Notes under the pieces: model-generated
Told to the model about the DNA's origin: nothing
Database searches by the model: none
What the model saw: the letters and a program-made list of their open reading frames with translations, nothing else
Shown: positions 23,601 to 35,091 of the stretch, in pieces
How the letters are laid out: each line of letters starts with the position of its first letter
How positions within the stretch are numbered: position 1 is the stretch's first letter
Assembly (NCBI RefSeq): GCF_026914185.1
Contig: NC_070565.1
Span: 6,386,001-6,450,000 of the forward strand
Reading direction: 5' to 3'
Source: Puccinia triticina
Taxonomy: Eukaryota > Basidiomycota > Pucciniomycetes > Pucciniales > Pucciniaceae
DNA length: 64,000 nucleotides
Made by a program: the position numbers and the translations under genes

Positions 23601-25589
23601 CCAATTGGGTATACCCGATGTGGTGAACATTCTGGTGGCGCCGTGCGCGTATTAGGATTTCAACTCCATTCAAACTTTCCTCAAGATTCAAGTCCTCAAG
23701 TTCACCCTCAAGATCCCTTCTCACATTCAACTTAATTCCCCCCTCTCTTAATTATTTTCTTTTCCCTTTTCTTTTTCTTGGTCTTAACACAGAATTTCTG
23801 TGGGTTTGTTGTGTGATTTGTTTGGTGCTTTCTTCTTTTATATTTTCTTTTACATTTCTTTTGGCGCGCTCTTGGATGGTTGGTTATTTGTTGGGTTGGT
23901 CTTGTTTGGTCTTTTGTGTGTTCTGTTCTGTTTTGTTCTGTTTTGTTCTGTTTTCTTTTGGTTTTGTTTCCTGGTTGTAGGGCGCGCAGAGGCGCGCAGG
24001 TGTGTGATGACTTGTCTGCAGCATGTCACAAACCCCAGATTTTGAGTTTGAGTTCAACTCAAACTCAGGCAACGGGGCGGCATGGACCCCGTCTGAACCA
24101 TATTATTCATCTTGGTTATTTCCATCAAATTCTTACGGCTCCAATCCCATAATCTTATATCTTGAAATCTGATATCTTTGGAAGGCTTCTGAACTTTATT
24201 TCTCAGCCCAGCACTGATCTTTCTTTCAAAAACTCTTTGAGATCACTTTCCCTGGCGAAGTTTGCCAAACCTCCTCAGTTTTCCTTTTCTTGAAACAACA
24301 AAACCTTTCCCCCCCGCCGACGAGGATCTACCCCTCATTGCCTCTCAATAAATCCTTCCCCACTCCCGCTATCAACCTTGAATCCTAGAATCTCCCCGGA
24401 CCACCGTTGTGGTAGACGGAAAAGTGAAAAATCAAAAAGTTTTTTCTATGCCACATAATTACTCATACTAGGCCTCCAGATACCATCAAATGGACCCCAG
24501 AAATGGATTCTACGGCCAATTTTACCCCTAGTCACCACTGGAAGCGTCACTGGAGCCCCTCTGGATTGGAACCTACACTTCTTTGGACACTGGACACCCA
24601 TCACACGTTCAACATACCAGTCACCAGCCTGTCACAAGCCTCAAGTCAAGGATCACAGTAATATGCTTATACACATCACAGGATACAAGCATAAATCTCC
24701 TCATCAGACTATAGTCATCACATAGTATCAAGTACTCTTCTATTTCCATATTATGATGTCATCACACACTGATTCTGCAGCCTCAGACTTCATTTATGCA
24801 CCCCCTGCATCCACCTGTCAACTCATGCAGCCTAATGTCACTTTACGCAGCCTTCATGCAGCCCTACTGCATTCTTATGACATCATTTATGTACCCCTGA
24901 CACATTATGACATCATTTGTATCTACTCTCACCGGCTAAAATCCCTCATCCTATTGTCTAGATCAGCTGAAACCCTAACCCACAAGCCCTCTGGGGCTCC
25001 ACTTCTGTCTATATAAGGAGCTCTCTCCTCCCCAGTTGTCAGCTCCTCAGCTCAGTACTCCCCAGTTATTTACATACCACCTTCACACTTACCATCACAT
25101 CTATACCTCACCACAACCCTCATATTTGCAAAGAACTACTGAACTCACTCTCAACTCTCACTTACCTGTCGTTGAACAACTTCATCTGGAACTAGACCAG
25201 ACCTATCACTTGATTAAAACTCGCCAAGCTTAGCTTGGTGGGTCTTGTTATCTGATAGTATAGAAGGGCAGAGTTTGCACCTCCATCATCCCCTTCTCCA
25301 TTCAGCAAAAGGTTCTCAGGAACACTTTTGAGTCTTACACCGTGAAGGAAGCGTTTAGGTGCACTCATCCCTTCAAGTAACTGCCGCCGGCCAGCACTGG
25401 TCGGAGTTCCACACCGACTATCCAACATGGTTGGTCGGAGCACGAGATTTTTTACCCAAGCGGATATCTTGGCTAAATGACTTGGGACAAGTCTTGGAGG
25501 AGTTCAGAGACTGACTTTTTATTACAAGTGACAGAAGGTGCTGCTGAAAGAAAAAAATGTAGAATTTTGTTGAATCAAATGTGCAACAG

Positions 25590-25880
25590 TGGCAATAACC
25601 CTCTTGATGACCTGTCTGACTGGTCATCAAGAGGTTTCAATGCAACTCAAGTCTCTCCATGACCGGTTTGTACGTACTCTACCGGTCATGGGCGGGGGGG
25701 TGTGAGTTCTACCAATGAATGGTACAAACCCATCATCCAGCTAGTAGACTCAAGCTGCTGGATGACAAGTCTGAGCTGTCATCAAGGGGATCCAAACCTC
25801 TCAATGACCAATTCAGACTGTTCATTGAGAGGCAGCTGCTCAATGACCTAACTGATCATCTTCTGATGTTTGCAAGCTAA
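25590..25880. repeat. Decayed GATGACC hairpins
   Basis: CTTGATGACCTGTCTGACTGGTCATCAAG, given here only in outline, forms a stem with a short loop; similar weaker stems follow at 25655-25690, 25720-25785 and 25795-25835. This is the same hairpin type as the array in the foldback element, without the flanking arms. Confidence 0.55.
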
Positions 25881-26522
25881 GCTCTCACTCATAGGCTTTG
25901 TGCTTGAGCTTTGGTCTTGGGCTAGCAAAGTGTTACATGAACGGCTGTTTTTCTTCAAAATTGCTGTGCATTGTACCTCCTTGTTTTTTTTTTTTTTTCA
26001 TTGACAAAATTCCAACCCCATGAATTGTGAGTTGGTTGGGGAGTTTGAGGCTCTTCAGGAGTGGACTGAATTGTCTGAGGGTTGTCATCTGGAGCAGAGC
26101 CTTTTTTGATATTGTATTGCTTGTATTTTTGTTGGAAAATTCCAAGTAGGCCACCTGAGTTGGACAGAGTAGTTTCTACACAACCTGAACCAGTGGGACA
26201 GTTGTTCCCCGCGGAAGGTACCCAATATCCAGCGGATAGTGCCCGGCAGTAGGTAATTAGATACCCAACCTTGGGTATACCCACAGGGCACCAGCGCGGG
26301 ATGGCCTCCAGGCCTTGGGTATCACCCGGGGCCCAGCCCTACCGGGGGTTTCCCTCTGGCTGAGGAGGTGTACACTCAAGGGATCCTGGTCAAAGATGCG
26401 TACATCCTCCTTGACTGTAGGGATCTGCCCTGTCAAAGTGGTGTACAACCTCCTCGGCCGGAGGGATTCCTCTGGGCAAAGAGGTGTACATTCCTCCTTG
26501 ATCAGAGGGATTCCTCCAGTCA

Positions 26523-26669
26523 AAGAGGTACACACACCTCTTCAAGAGGTACACACACCTCTTCAAGAGGTACACACACCTCTTCAAGAGGTACACACAC
26601 CTCTTCAAGAGGTACACACACCTATTCAAGAGGTACACACACCTCTTCAAGAGGTACACACACCTCTTG
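26523..26669. repeat. 21-bp minisatellite, seven units
   Basis: Seven near-identical copies of AGAGGTACACACACCTCTTC, plus one base per unit. Each unit can fold (GAGGT pairs with ACCTC). One unit has CTATT for CTCTT. Open frames across it are repeats of RGTHTSS-like peptides and are not taken as genes. Confidence 0.92.
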
Positions 26670-28242
26670 AACTAGAGGGCTGGGACTTTGGGAGGAATCC
26701 CCGGGTCAGCAAGTATATTGATGACCGTTGTGGTAGAAGAACGGGTACCTCCTGTATGAAATGACCGGAGCGGACCTTCTTCTACGCAAGATATTCCTGA
26801 GTGGTCAAGGGAAACTCCAAACTCCGCGTAGCATAAGTGTATAAATAACTCCAGAGAAGAAAAGTAACTGTAAAGCAATAATAATAGTAGTACTACGTCA
26901 AAATAGTAAAGCAAGAACCGTAAAACACCGCAGGAAGTAGCCATAATAAATAGCTCAGCAATCACAATCCGCAAGAAAAGTATTAGTAAGAATCCATAAT
27001 AATAATAAACAAAATTTTGTAGAAGATACACCACTTGCGTGCAAGTGCCATCTCTTAACTCAGTCATAGATTTGGTTGGATCTCACTTAGATTCTGGTTT
27101 GAAGGCAAGTTTCATGTCTGCCACAAAATATCCTGAAATGACCTGGAACAATACTTGATTTATTGTGTAATGTATGTGTAAAATGTATGCTACCCCTATG
27201 CCAAAAACAAGGCCATTTTAACAATAAGTGTTACTTGATCCTCAAGCTTGACCAAAGTTCCTCATATTCCAATTATCATGATTTTTGACCTATTTGGAAA
27301 CCCATACCCAGTAGCACCATGGGAGTTTGCTTGGCACTTGCGTGCAAGTGCCATTGCACAATATTGTTTAAGAACCCTGTTAGATATATCCTGGAACTTG
27401 AAACTCAATGTATGCTGAATTCATGATGAATTCATGTTTAACTTATGCTCAATTGAGCTGAAGGCACTTTGGAAAGGAGTTGAATTCATGATGAATTCAT
27501 GTTTAACTTATGCTCAATTGAGCTGAAGGCACTTTGAAAAGGAGTTGAATTCAATTGAAAACCAGCTCCAACTTGACTCTAGTTATTACTGGAACTATTT
27601 TAGAACACATTTTCAACTACCTTGCAAAGCAATATCAAATACTTGGAAGAAACAAGGTACTTACCACGGGAATCATATATTTCTAGAGCTGCATCTGTTG
27701 GCGGGTACTTGGCACCCGCGGGTGGGTACCTGTGGAAGTGCGCAGGTACCCGCCGGGTGCGGGCGGGGTTGTCCAGTCTGGGTCCAAATTCAGGCAGTTA
27801 CCTGCGCACAAATTGCCATTCTACACAGCTCTGCTTGCCCTTAGTGCCCATTGGCGGGTACTAGGTACCTGTGGAAGTATGCAGGTAACAGCCAGCAGGT
27901 GTGGGTGTCCATTCTGGGTCAAAATTCAGGAAGGTACCTTCACCCAGGTGCAAAGTGCCAGCGCTATATATTTTGTTCTATAATGTGTTTATCATAAATC
28001 CCAAAAATTTTAGTGGTACACAAAAAGATACATGTGTAATTTTGTGTGACACATTCTTTAGTTGCTGAATTTTTTCACAAAATATTTGAAGTTCTGGGAA
28101 AGTCCAGCGGAAAAAATCTCATATTAATCAGGAGTTGTTTATGACTTCAGAAAATATCCCCACAATCATTTGTGTACATATGACTGAATGTTATAAACAA
28201 CTAGAGGCCAAGGCGGCTTCGCCGCTGCAAATCCCAGCCAGC

Positions 28243-28565
28243 GGTGGGCCGCTACGCTAAATTTAGTCAGTAGTTCAGTGCAGCGTAGCGGATCTGAACT
28301 ACAAATGATGGGGTTTTCCGTTAGCGGGCAGTGTTTTCCCACTACCACTAACAGGCACCCCTTGAGACTACAGGGCCTCTATCGCTGCTATCAGGCCTAG
28401 CAGTGCTATTCAACCGCTAAAAAAGCTGATAGCGCTGTTAGCACCCGTTAGTGTATCATAGCGGCCTGTAGAGGGCGCTACAGCTAACAGAACTGTGTCA
28501 GGAACTACGCAACGCTAAGCTAGCGGATAGCGCACGCTACAGATAGTTTAGTGGAGCGGCCCACC
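28243..28565. mobile_element. 323-bp inverted-repeat MITE near the 3' end of Helitron 2
   Basis: Ends GGTGGGCCGCTACGCTAAAT and, inverted, GGTGGGCCGCTCCACTAAAC. The interior is rich in AGCGNTA-type short inversions. A related end (GGGCCGCTACGCTACGCTAT) recurs at 40205-40224. No target duplication was identified. Confidence 0.55.
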
Positions 28566-29927
28566 TTTTTCCCAGCTCAAGCTGCTCCATTCCCTACTTT
28601 CAGTCACCCCCTTTAAATACAGGCCTTTAATTGACACAGCCACATATCAGCATCATACAATAGGATTGAAAATGAAAAGGCTATTTCAAACGGCCCCACT
28701 GGTATTAAACTCCAACTTGAGACAGACATTTCACCTCACTTCCTCCGTCTACCAACCCTTCTACAGATTGCAATTATGGTTTCCAGGATTATTGATGTAA
28801 TCCACTTAGTAACACAGCAATCATAAGCAGCCCAGGAAAACAAGTCAAGTAATGGCCCATTCAATTTGAGGGCCAAATTCTCCTCAGTTCCCCATTTTTG
28901 CGGTTCCAATTTCCAGCAGCCATTTCATTAGCCATCAGCAATGTGACTTATTGTGTCATTTTTGCAGTCTACCTCTACATTCAAATCAGCATTCAAATCC
29001 CTCTTCATCAAAGGCCCCTCACCAGGAGAAAAAACAATGATCACTTGCCTGCAAATGACATCAAAATTACAAGGGTCCCTTTGTACTTTGCTATGTCACT
29101 TCTGACAACTTTCATTCTTTTTTCCTGGTGGACCCCATGTGGAGACCTAGATAAGTTGAGAGTCTATGTCAGCCTTAGGCCCACAGGTGGCCACATGTTC
29201 ATTTGAGGGAGGCTTAACATAAGCTATTATACCTCATCAAGTAGGCCAGGTATTCTTGGGACAATTCACAGAATTGGACTGGAGATATTTGGATGTCAGA
29301 AATGTATCACATTACATCTCATCAAGTCTTAAAATCCCCACTCTCCATTGTCAAATCACCTGTGCAAAATCAACCCACACCCCAAGTTTTCTTTGTGGCT
29401 TGCTGCATTTCAGAATTGAATTTTCAAGGCAATCATATTTTCTGTCTATCATTCCAGGAAATGTTAAATACACCCTCCCCAAAAATTAGTGTCTTTGGTC
29501 ACAGGTTTGAATCATAGTGCAAATCCATGTGAAGTGTGAACTTTGTTTCAGAGTCAGCATATTTATTGTTAGTGCAAATTCATGTAAAGTGCAAACTGTA
29601 TTTAAGAGTCAGCGTGTTTATTGTTGTGTTTTAGTGCTAACCATGCCAAAGAACAATTTTATTGATACCTCAGAGTTCCTCAGAGGAAGGTTAATTCAAT
29701 TTCACCCAAATTGCACAGTCAACAATTTTTAAGGTCATCTAGTAACAGACCATTCTAATAATCTCACAAATTGGAGAACATTTTGCTTGACATAAAATTT
29801 CATTGTCATTGAATCCCAATTTTACCAAACAGTACAGATGAGAAATTCATACAAGCAACTAATTCATCACAAAACACACAGAACCCGACCAGTGATATCA
29901 CAAGCAAAGTTGCATGTTCACCAGAAA

Positions 29928-30950
29928 TTAAAGAACCACTAGTTCGTCAACATTTGGGAGGGGCGAGCGGTCTTTCACAGTTAGGGAGTTGAGCTTCCTG
30001 TAATCACATACCCACTGCGGAAGGACTGCTGGGTCTTTCTTGAGAATGAGGCTAGGAGAGGCGTACTGGCTCGTGGAGCGTTGGATTCGTCCTGCGCGGA
30101 TGTGTTGGTCAATGAGAGTCCTCCACGCTTCCAAATGCTTCGGTGGGTAGGGGAATTGACTTTCATTGATGACAGCCTTCGTGTCCGTCAAGATGATGCG
30201 ATGGCGCACTCTGGAAGCCTCGTTCTGTAACTTTTCAGGGAAGGAGCGGTCCATATAGTCAATGGCCTCGTCCGCTTCGTCGGGGAGTGCCGGAATATCC
30301 TCCGGGAACAGATCGCAGCAATCTGCAAGTATCTTGGCTTATGACGCTGCGGAGGGGTAGCGGTTCGTGTCTTGGTTGGTGGAGATTGCAGCTGAGGACA
30401 CCGTGGAGAGCCGGTAGTCAGGGAGTTGAATGTTTGTCCGATTGCAGGTGACCACGCGGTCTTTGATAGATACTGTCAGGCCGAATCTGTGGAGGAAAGG
30501 GATGCCGAGTATGAGGTCGTATGGTCCCAACACCGGCACGATCCTCAAGGAGACATCTTCGAAGAATTTTCCAGGGTTCTCTGCGTAGATGGTCGTCCGT
30601 ACCAAGTGTCCAATGGGGAGGAGAGGTTTAGCGTTGTCCCCGAGGGCCAAACGAACCAGCATCGGTCGGCCTAGTGGCCTACGTTCAAGGCTAGCTAGCG
30701 GCATCCACGGCGCGATCCGAGATGATGTCAATCTCGGAGCCCGTGTCGATGAGAGCCCTAGCGCGAATACCGTTGACCAGAAGCTCCAGGATGATGCGAG
30801 AAGGAGGGCGATGGAACCGTGGTGTTCCTGGGGGTTGCGCGAGGCGTAGTGCTCGAAAAAGAAGCGCGAGCCGTTTTGCTCGGAGTGAGAGAAGCGCGAG
30901 CCGTAGTGCTCGGAAGATCCATAGCGAAAGGACCTGAGTGGTTCAAGAAA
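29928..30950 (-). pseudogene. Ty3/gypsy pol fragment (protease and RT start) captured in Helitron 2
   Basis: On the minus strand: retropepsin ELLVNGIRARALIDTGSEID (about 30710-30770), then the ALGDNAKPLLPIGHLV and YDLILGIPFLHRFGL protease tail (to about 30480). The RT N-terminus follows, STSQYASPSLILKKDPA and WVCDYRKLNSLTVKDRSPLP, stopping at 29928 before the catalytic YxDD. The protease halves lie in different frames, so at least one frameshift near 30700 exists, and stop codons separate the parts. It is truncated on both sides and has no LTRs, which fits capture by the Helitron rather than independent insertion. Confidence 0.8.
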
Positions 30951-31388
30951 AAAAAGTGTAAGAGTCCTCAAAAGGACTCTTCACTGAGCTTACAAAGGGG
31001 GCACAGGGCACAGGCTTGAAGCCTTTTGGGGAGTTCTATGAACCAACTAATATCTTTGTCTAGCCCAGGAGAGAAGGTCAGCTTCTATCTCTAATGACAA
31101 CAAAGTCTTGAGGGAGGAAGAATGAAATGAAATGAGCTTACCTAGCCCAGGAGAGAAGGTCAGCTTATCTCTGGGCGCTGGGGAGTCCGCGACTATAAGA
31201 TAGGGAGGGAGGGAACGTACCCAAAGGGGCAAGCGGATGATGGAGCCGCCGTCCTTAGTGCACAGGGCATCCCAGAGCCGGTCCAACCCGTCGTCCAGAC
31301 GGGGGTTGAAGAGGAGGGAATGTGCGGCGCCAAGGGGGTCGAAGACAAGCATGTAACCAAGGCCGGCGAGCGAGAGACAGTCTGTCTG

Positions 31389-31751
31389 CTAGCCGCAGAG
31401 CCACAGGGTGGCGCTGATGGCCAGCCAGCGGAGAGGATGCGGAGCTGGAGGGTGTAGATGAGCCGGAGTAGCATTGGGCGGTGTGTGTGACGGGCGCCTT
31501 GGACGGCTTGGGGCAGGCTTCGGAGCGCGGTGTTGGGGTGAAGATCGGGGTTGGTAGGCACGGGCTTTGGAAGGACAGAGTTTGGTGTTGCGGGTGCTCT
31601 GGGGAAGGTCCAGGTAGGAGTGAGGGCAACGGCAATCTGGATTGAGGTGCAGCTTACATACACAGTCAGTGCCACTCGGTCGCGCGTTGAGAAGGGTTGA
31701 GGCTGCAGTTACCTGTAGTGGTGTGGCGGTGATTGTTGCTGCCAAGGCCAT
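31389..31751 (-). CDS. Hypothetical protein downstream of the Helitron 2 head (doubtful)
   Basis: A 120-codon frame starting MALAATITATPLQVTAAS about 50 bp after a TATATAG box on the minus strand (31799-31806). It contains a short Cys cluster (CVCKLHLNPDCRC) and a Pro/His-rich tail. A donor-like GTAACT follows codon 13, so the true product may be spliced. I recognise no family. It may be the 5' part of a captured host gene or chance. Confidence 0.25.
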   Translation of the reverse strand: MALAATITATPLQVTAASTLLNARPSGTDCVCKLHLNPDCRCPHSYLDLPQSTRNTKLCPSKARAYQPRSSPQHRAPKPAPSRPRRPSHTPPNATPAHLHPPAPHPLRWLAISATLWLCG

Positions 31752-31796
31752 AGTGTAGGGGACGGTGCTAGATTGCTGGTGGATTGGGTCGGATGA

Positions 31797-31810
31797 TGGC
31801 TATATAAAGG
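31797..31810 (-). promoter_or_regulatory. TATA box in the Helitron 2 head
   Basis: On the minus strand CCTTTATATAGCC, about 50 bp before an ATG. The surrounding head sequence (31800-31990) is conserved with Helitron 1 (19250-19400), where the box is degenerate (CTTATATTGC). Confidence 0.45.
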
Positions 31811-34622
31811 TTGTCTTGGGAGTGATTGTTCCCCAGGACGTCCTCTGCCGCTGTAATTCCAGCGTGCGGTTCGTCCTCGCCCCCTCCGCTGTTGCACTTG
31901 GGCAGTTTGAGGGGTTAAACTCGTTGGCCCCCCTTTGCATAATGCCTTCAATGCGGCGCGCTGGGGGTCATCCTCTCACCATTTTTTAACCCTGCTAGAC
32001 AGGGATGGATGGTGGGCCACGGTGCATCAGCTTGCTGATGTTAGGTGGCATGTTCTGTGTTGCTTTTATATTTTTGTTGTGTGACTTCTTGTTTTTTTTT
32101 TTTTTCTTTGTTGGCAAAAAGGGGAAAACCCATGATTTTTTTGTTGTATTTGTCTACTTCTAGGGAGAACCCTTGGTGTTTTAATCTGTTTTTTTTTTGA
32201 CTTGTGGCTATGTGTAGGGGAAACCCTTGAAGTTTTGTTTCATGATTCCAAGACTTTAATATACTTGGATTTTTGAAGGGTCCACCTAAGCCCCTGGCTC
32301 TGCATGAGCACTCAGGTTGGCATCACTTGGCTCAGTGATGAAAAATGTGACACACCAGCGCACATGTGTAAATTTGTGTGACACATTCTTCAGCTGCTAA
32401 ATTTTTTCCCAAGGGAGTCAGAATTCTGGGACAAGTCCAGGGGAGCCTCAGATTGCCCAGTGTTTGTGAATGAATTCAGAAAATTTCCTCAACAGGATTT
32501 CTGTACTGATGGATGAAAATCAGATACAATAATTGAAGGATTCAGCTAATTTGCCCCTGGGATTGCCGGGCAGTCATCCTTGGCATGATATGGCTGGGTG
32601 ATGGTCTACGTGTCACACAAACGCACACGCGTACGTTTGTGTGACACAATGTGTCACAGAAACCCGCACAGGTTACATGGTTTTGTGACAGTTGGCCCCA
32701 CAGCGCCAAAGTCAAACCGTAGTACCAGAGCAAAATCAGAACTCCCACTGGAGCTGACACTTTGCACCCAGGTACCCGCGGCAGGTGTGGTCACCTGCCT
32801 GAATTTTGACCCAGAATGGACACCCACACCCGCTGGCAGTTACCTGCGTACTTCCATGGGTACCTGCCCACAGGTACCTAGTACCCGCCAATGGCCACTA
32901 GGGGCACGCAGAGCTGTGCAGAATGGCAATTTGTGCGCAGGTACCTGCCTGTATTTGGACCCAGACTGGACACCCGCACCCGCACCTGGTAGATACCTGC
33001 GCACTTCAATGGGTACCCCCCTGTGTACCCGCCAAGGGGTACTAGGGACACGCTCTACCTCCCACAGTATCACTACACTCCATCCAAAGTTTTAACCATG
33101 TGTAACAGAAACAACCTAAAAAGAACTGGCAGCTTTTTGGTGTGTGCCCTGAAAATAAATGTAAAAACTGTTTCAGAGAAACCTACTGGGTATGGGTTTC
33201 CAAAGAGGTCAAAAATCATGATGATTGAAATATGAGGAACTTTGGTCAAGCTTGCGGATCAAGTAAAACTTATCATTAAATTGGCCTGGTTTTCAGCATA
33301 GGTATGGCATAAATTTTACACAGACATTGCACAACACATTTGGTATGATTCCAGTTCTTATAAGCTTACTTTGTGGCAGACATGAAATTGCATTCCAACC
33401 AGCATCTAACTGAGATCCGACCAAATCTATGACCGAGTTCAGAGATTGCACTTGCACACAAGTGCTGAGGAAACTCCCATGGTGTAGGTTTCTCTGAAAC
33501 AATTTTTATATTTATTTTCAGGGCACACACCAAAAATCTGCCAGTTCTTTTTAATTTGTTTCTATTACACATGGTGAAAACTTTGGATGGAGTGTAGTGA
33601 TACTGTGGGAGGTAGAGCTGGTCCCTAGTACCCGTGGAAGTGCGCAGGTATCTGCCAGGTGCGGGTGCGGGTGTCCAGTCTGGGTCCAAAGTCAGGCAGG
33701 TACCTGCGCACAAATTGCCATTCTGCACAGCTCTGCTTGCCCCTAGTGCCCATTGGAGGGTACTAGGTACCTGTGGACGGGTACCCATGGAAGTACACAG
33801 GTAACTGCCAGCAGGTTCCGGGTATGGGTGCGGGTGTCCATTCTGGGTCAAAATTCAGGCAGGTACCCACACCTGCTGCGGGTACCCGGGTGCAAAGTGT
33901 CAGCTCTAGTGGGAGGTCTGATTTTGCTCTGGTACTACGGTTTGACTTTGGCGCTGTGGGGCCAGATGTCACACAACTATGTAAACTGTGCCGGTTTCTG
34001 TGACACATTGTGTCACACAAACGCGCGCGCGTACGTTCGTGTGACACATAGACCATCACCCAGCCATATCATGCCAAGATGAGTGCCTGCAATCCCAGGG
34101 CCAAATTAGCTGAATCCTTTAAGAATTGTATCTGATTTTCATCCATCAGTACAGAAATACTGTTGAGGAAATTTTCTGAATTCATTCACAAACCCTGGGT
34201 AATCTGAGGCTCCCCTGGACTTGTCCCAGAATTCTAACTCCCTTGGGATAAAATTTAGCAGCTGAAGAATGTGTCACACAAATTTACACATGTGTGCTGG
34301 TGTGTCACATTTTTCATCACTGAGTCAAGTGATGCCAGCCTGGGTGCTCATGAAGAGCCAGGGGCTTAGGTGGACCCTTCAAAAATTGTTTATAACGTTC
34401 AACCATATATACACAAATGATTTTGGGGATATTTTCTGAAGTCATAGACAACTCCTGATTAAAATGAGGTTTTTTTTCCGCTGGACGTTTCCCAGAACTT
34501 CAAATATTTTGTGAAAAACTCAGCAACTAAAGAATGTGTCACACAAACCTTCTTTTTGTGTACCACTAACATATCTCAAGCTTTTTGGGATTTATGATAA
34601 ACACATGATAGAATGAAATATA

Positions 34623-35091
34623 TGAAAGAATTCAGAGAACTAAGAGCAGGCGATTTTCCGCTCTGACAAAGTAAAAATATGAAAGCTAAAACAAGAGTGG
34701 TGTTTTGATTTGTCTGTTTCCCGTTTTCAATCCGGCTTACGGCGGTATGGCGAGACGGCTGAGGAGTCGAGCAATGTTTTCGATTGTCTCTCCAACTCTT
34801 CGAGTGGAATCGGTTCGGTCTTTGTCTGTTTGGCTTCGCCCTTTGGCGCTTGCTGTGATTCTTTCTCCGAGTGTCTTGGGGCTGGGAATATCCTCGAGCC
34901 TAGTCGTCTGGCTTGCGTATGATGTGCCTGCATGCACCAGAGGTGGATCAGTTTTTTCAACTTCGCTTGCGCAGTCTTGGACTGCGGAAAAGGTTTGCTT
35001 TTTGCTTACCTTTGTCCGCAGCTGATTGAGATCCTGGCATCTCTCTCAATTTATGAGATTGATGCCATTCACCTAGGCGTGCATTCTCACA
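34623..35091 (-). repeat. 3' LTR of the non-autonomous copia element
   Basis: 469 bp, begins TGAAAGAATTC and ends CTCACA on the plus strand. It encodes the last 45 residues of the element's ORF. Confidence 0.92.

Larger units (their letters stand above)
22984..27029. other. Repeat-rich intergenic region
   Basis: 22984-23140 is the right flank of Helitron 1 and matches 41030-41200 inverted. Then come GGTACC-rich and GGAGGGATCC-type inverted repeats (23253-23600), a T-rich tract with TTCTG repeats (23750-23960), AC-rich sequence with a TATATAAGG box at 25010-25018, decayed ATGACCGGT hairpins (25590-25880), and another GAGGTGTAC-type array (26330-26670). No gene was recognised. Confidence 0.6.
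28201..32269 (-). mobile_element. Helitron 2, non-autonomous (4.07 kb)
   Basis: On the minus strand it starts TCCAAGTATATTAAAG (from 32269) and ends with hairpin GCGGCGAAGCCGC, CTTGGCCT, CTAG (28201). The plus-strand flanks are ATAAACAA (to 28200) and TTTTTGAAGGG (from 32270). The uninterrupted target, ATAAACAA followed by TTTTTGAAGGG, is present inverted at 34372-34395 in the opposite arm of the host palindrome (junction 34385/34386). This proves both ends and insertion between A and T. No Rep/helicase is encoded. It carries a MITE near its 3' end, a fragment of a Ty3/gypsy pol gene, and a conserved head with TATA box. Confidence 0.9.

Noticed and set aside
26315..26764. Open frames across the 21-bp array and neighbouring palindromes
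   Set aside because: They read through on both strands with repetitive peptides, as expected for a repeat lacking stops.
31193..31675. 160-codon minus-strand frame in Helitron 2
   Set aside because: Low-complexity Pro/Ser/Thr product in GC-rich sequence with competing frames and no domain.
19250..31990. Shared segment at 19250-19400 and 31800-31990 first read as LTRs of one gypsy element
   Set aside because: Both lie at matching distances from Helitron 5' ends and no direct-repeat pair or target duplication fits an LTR element.
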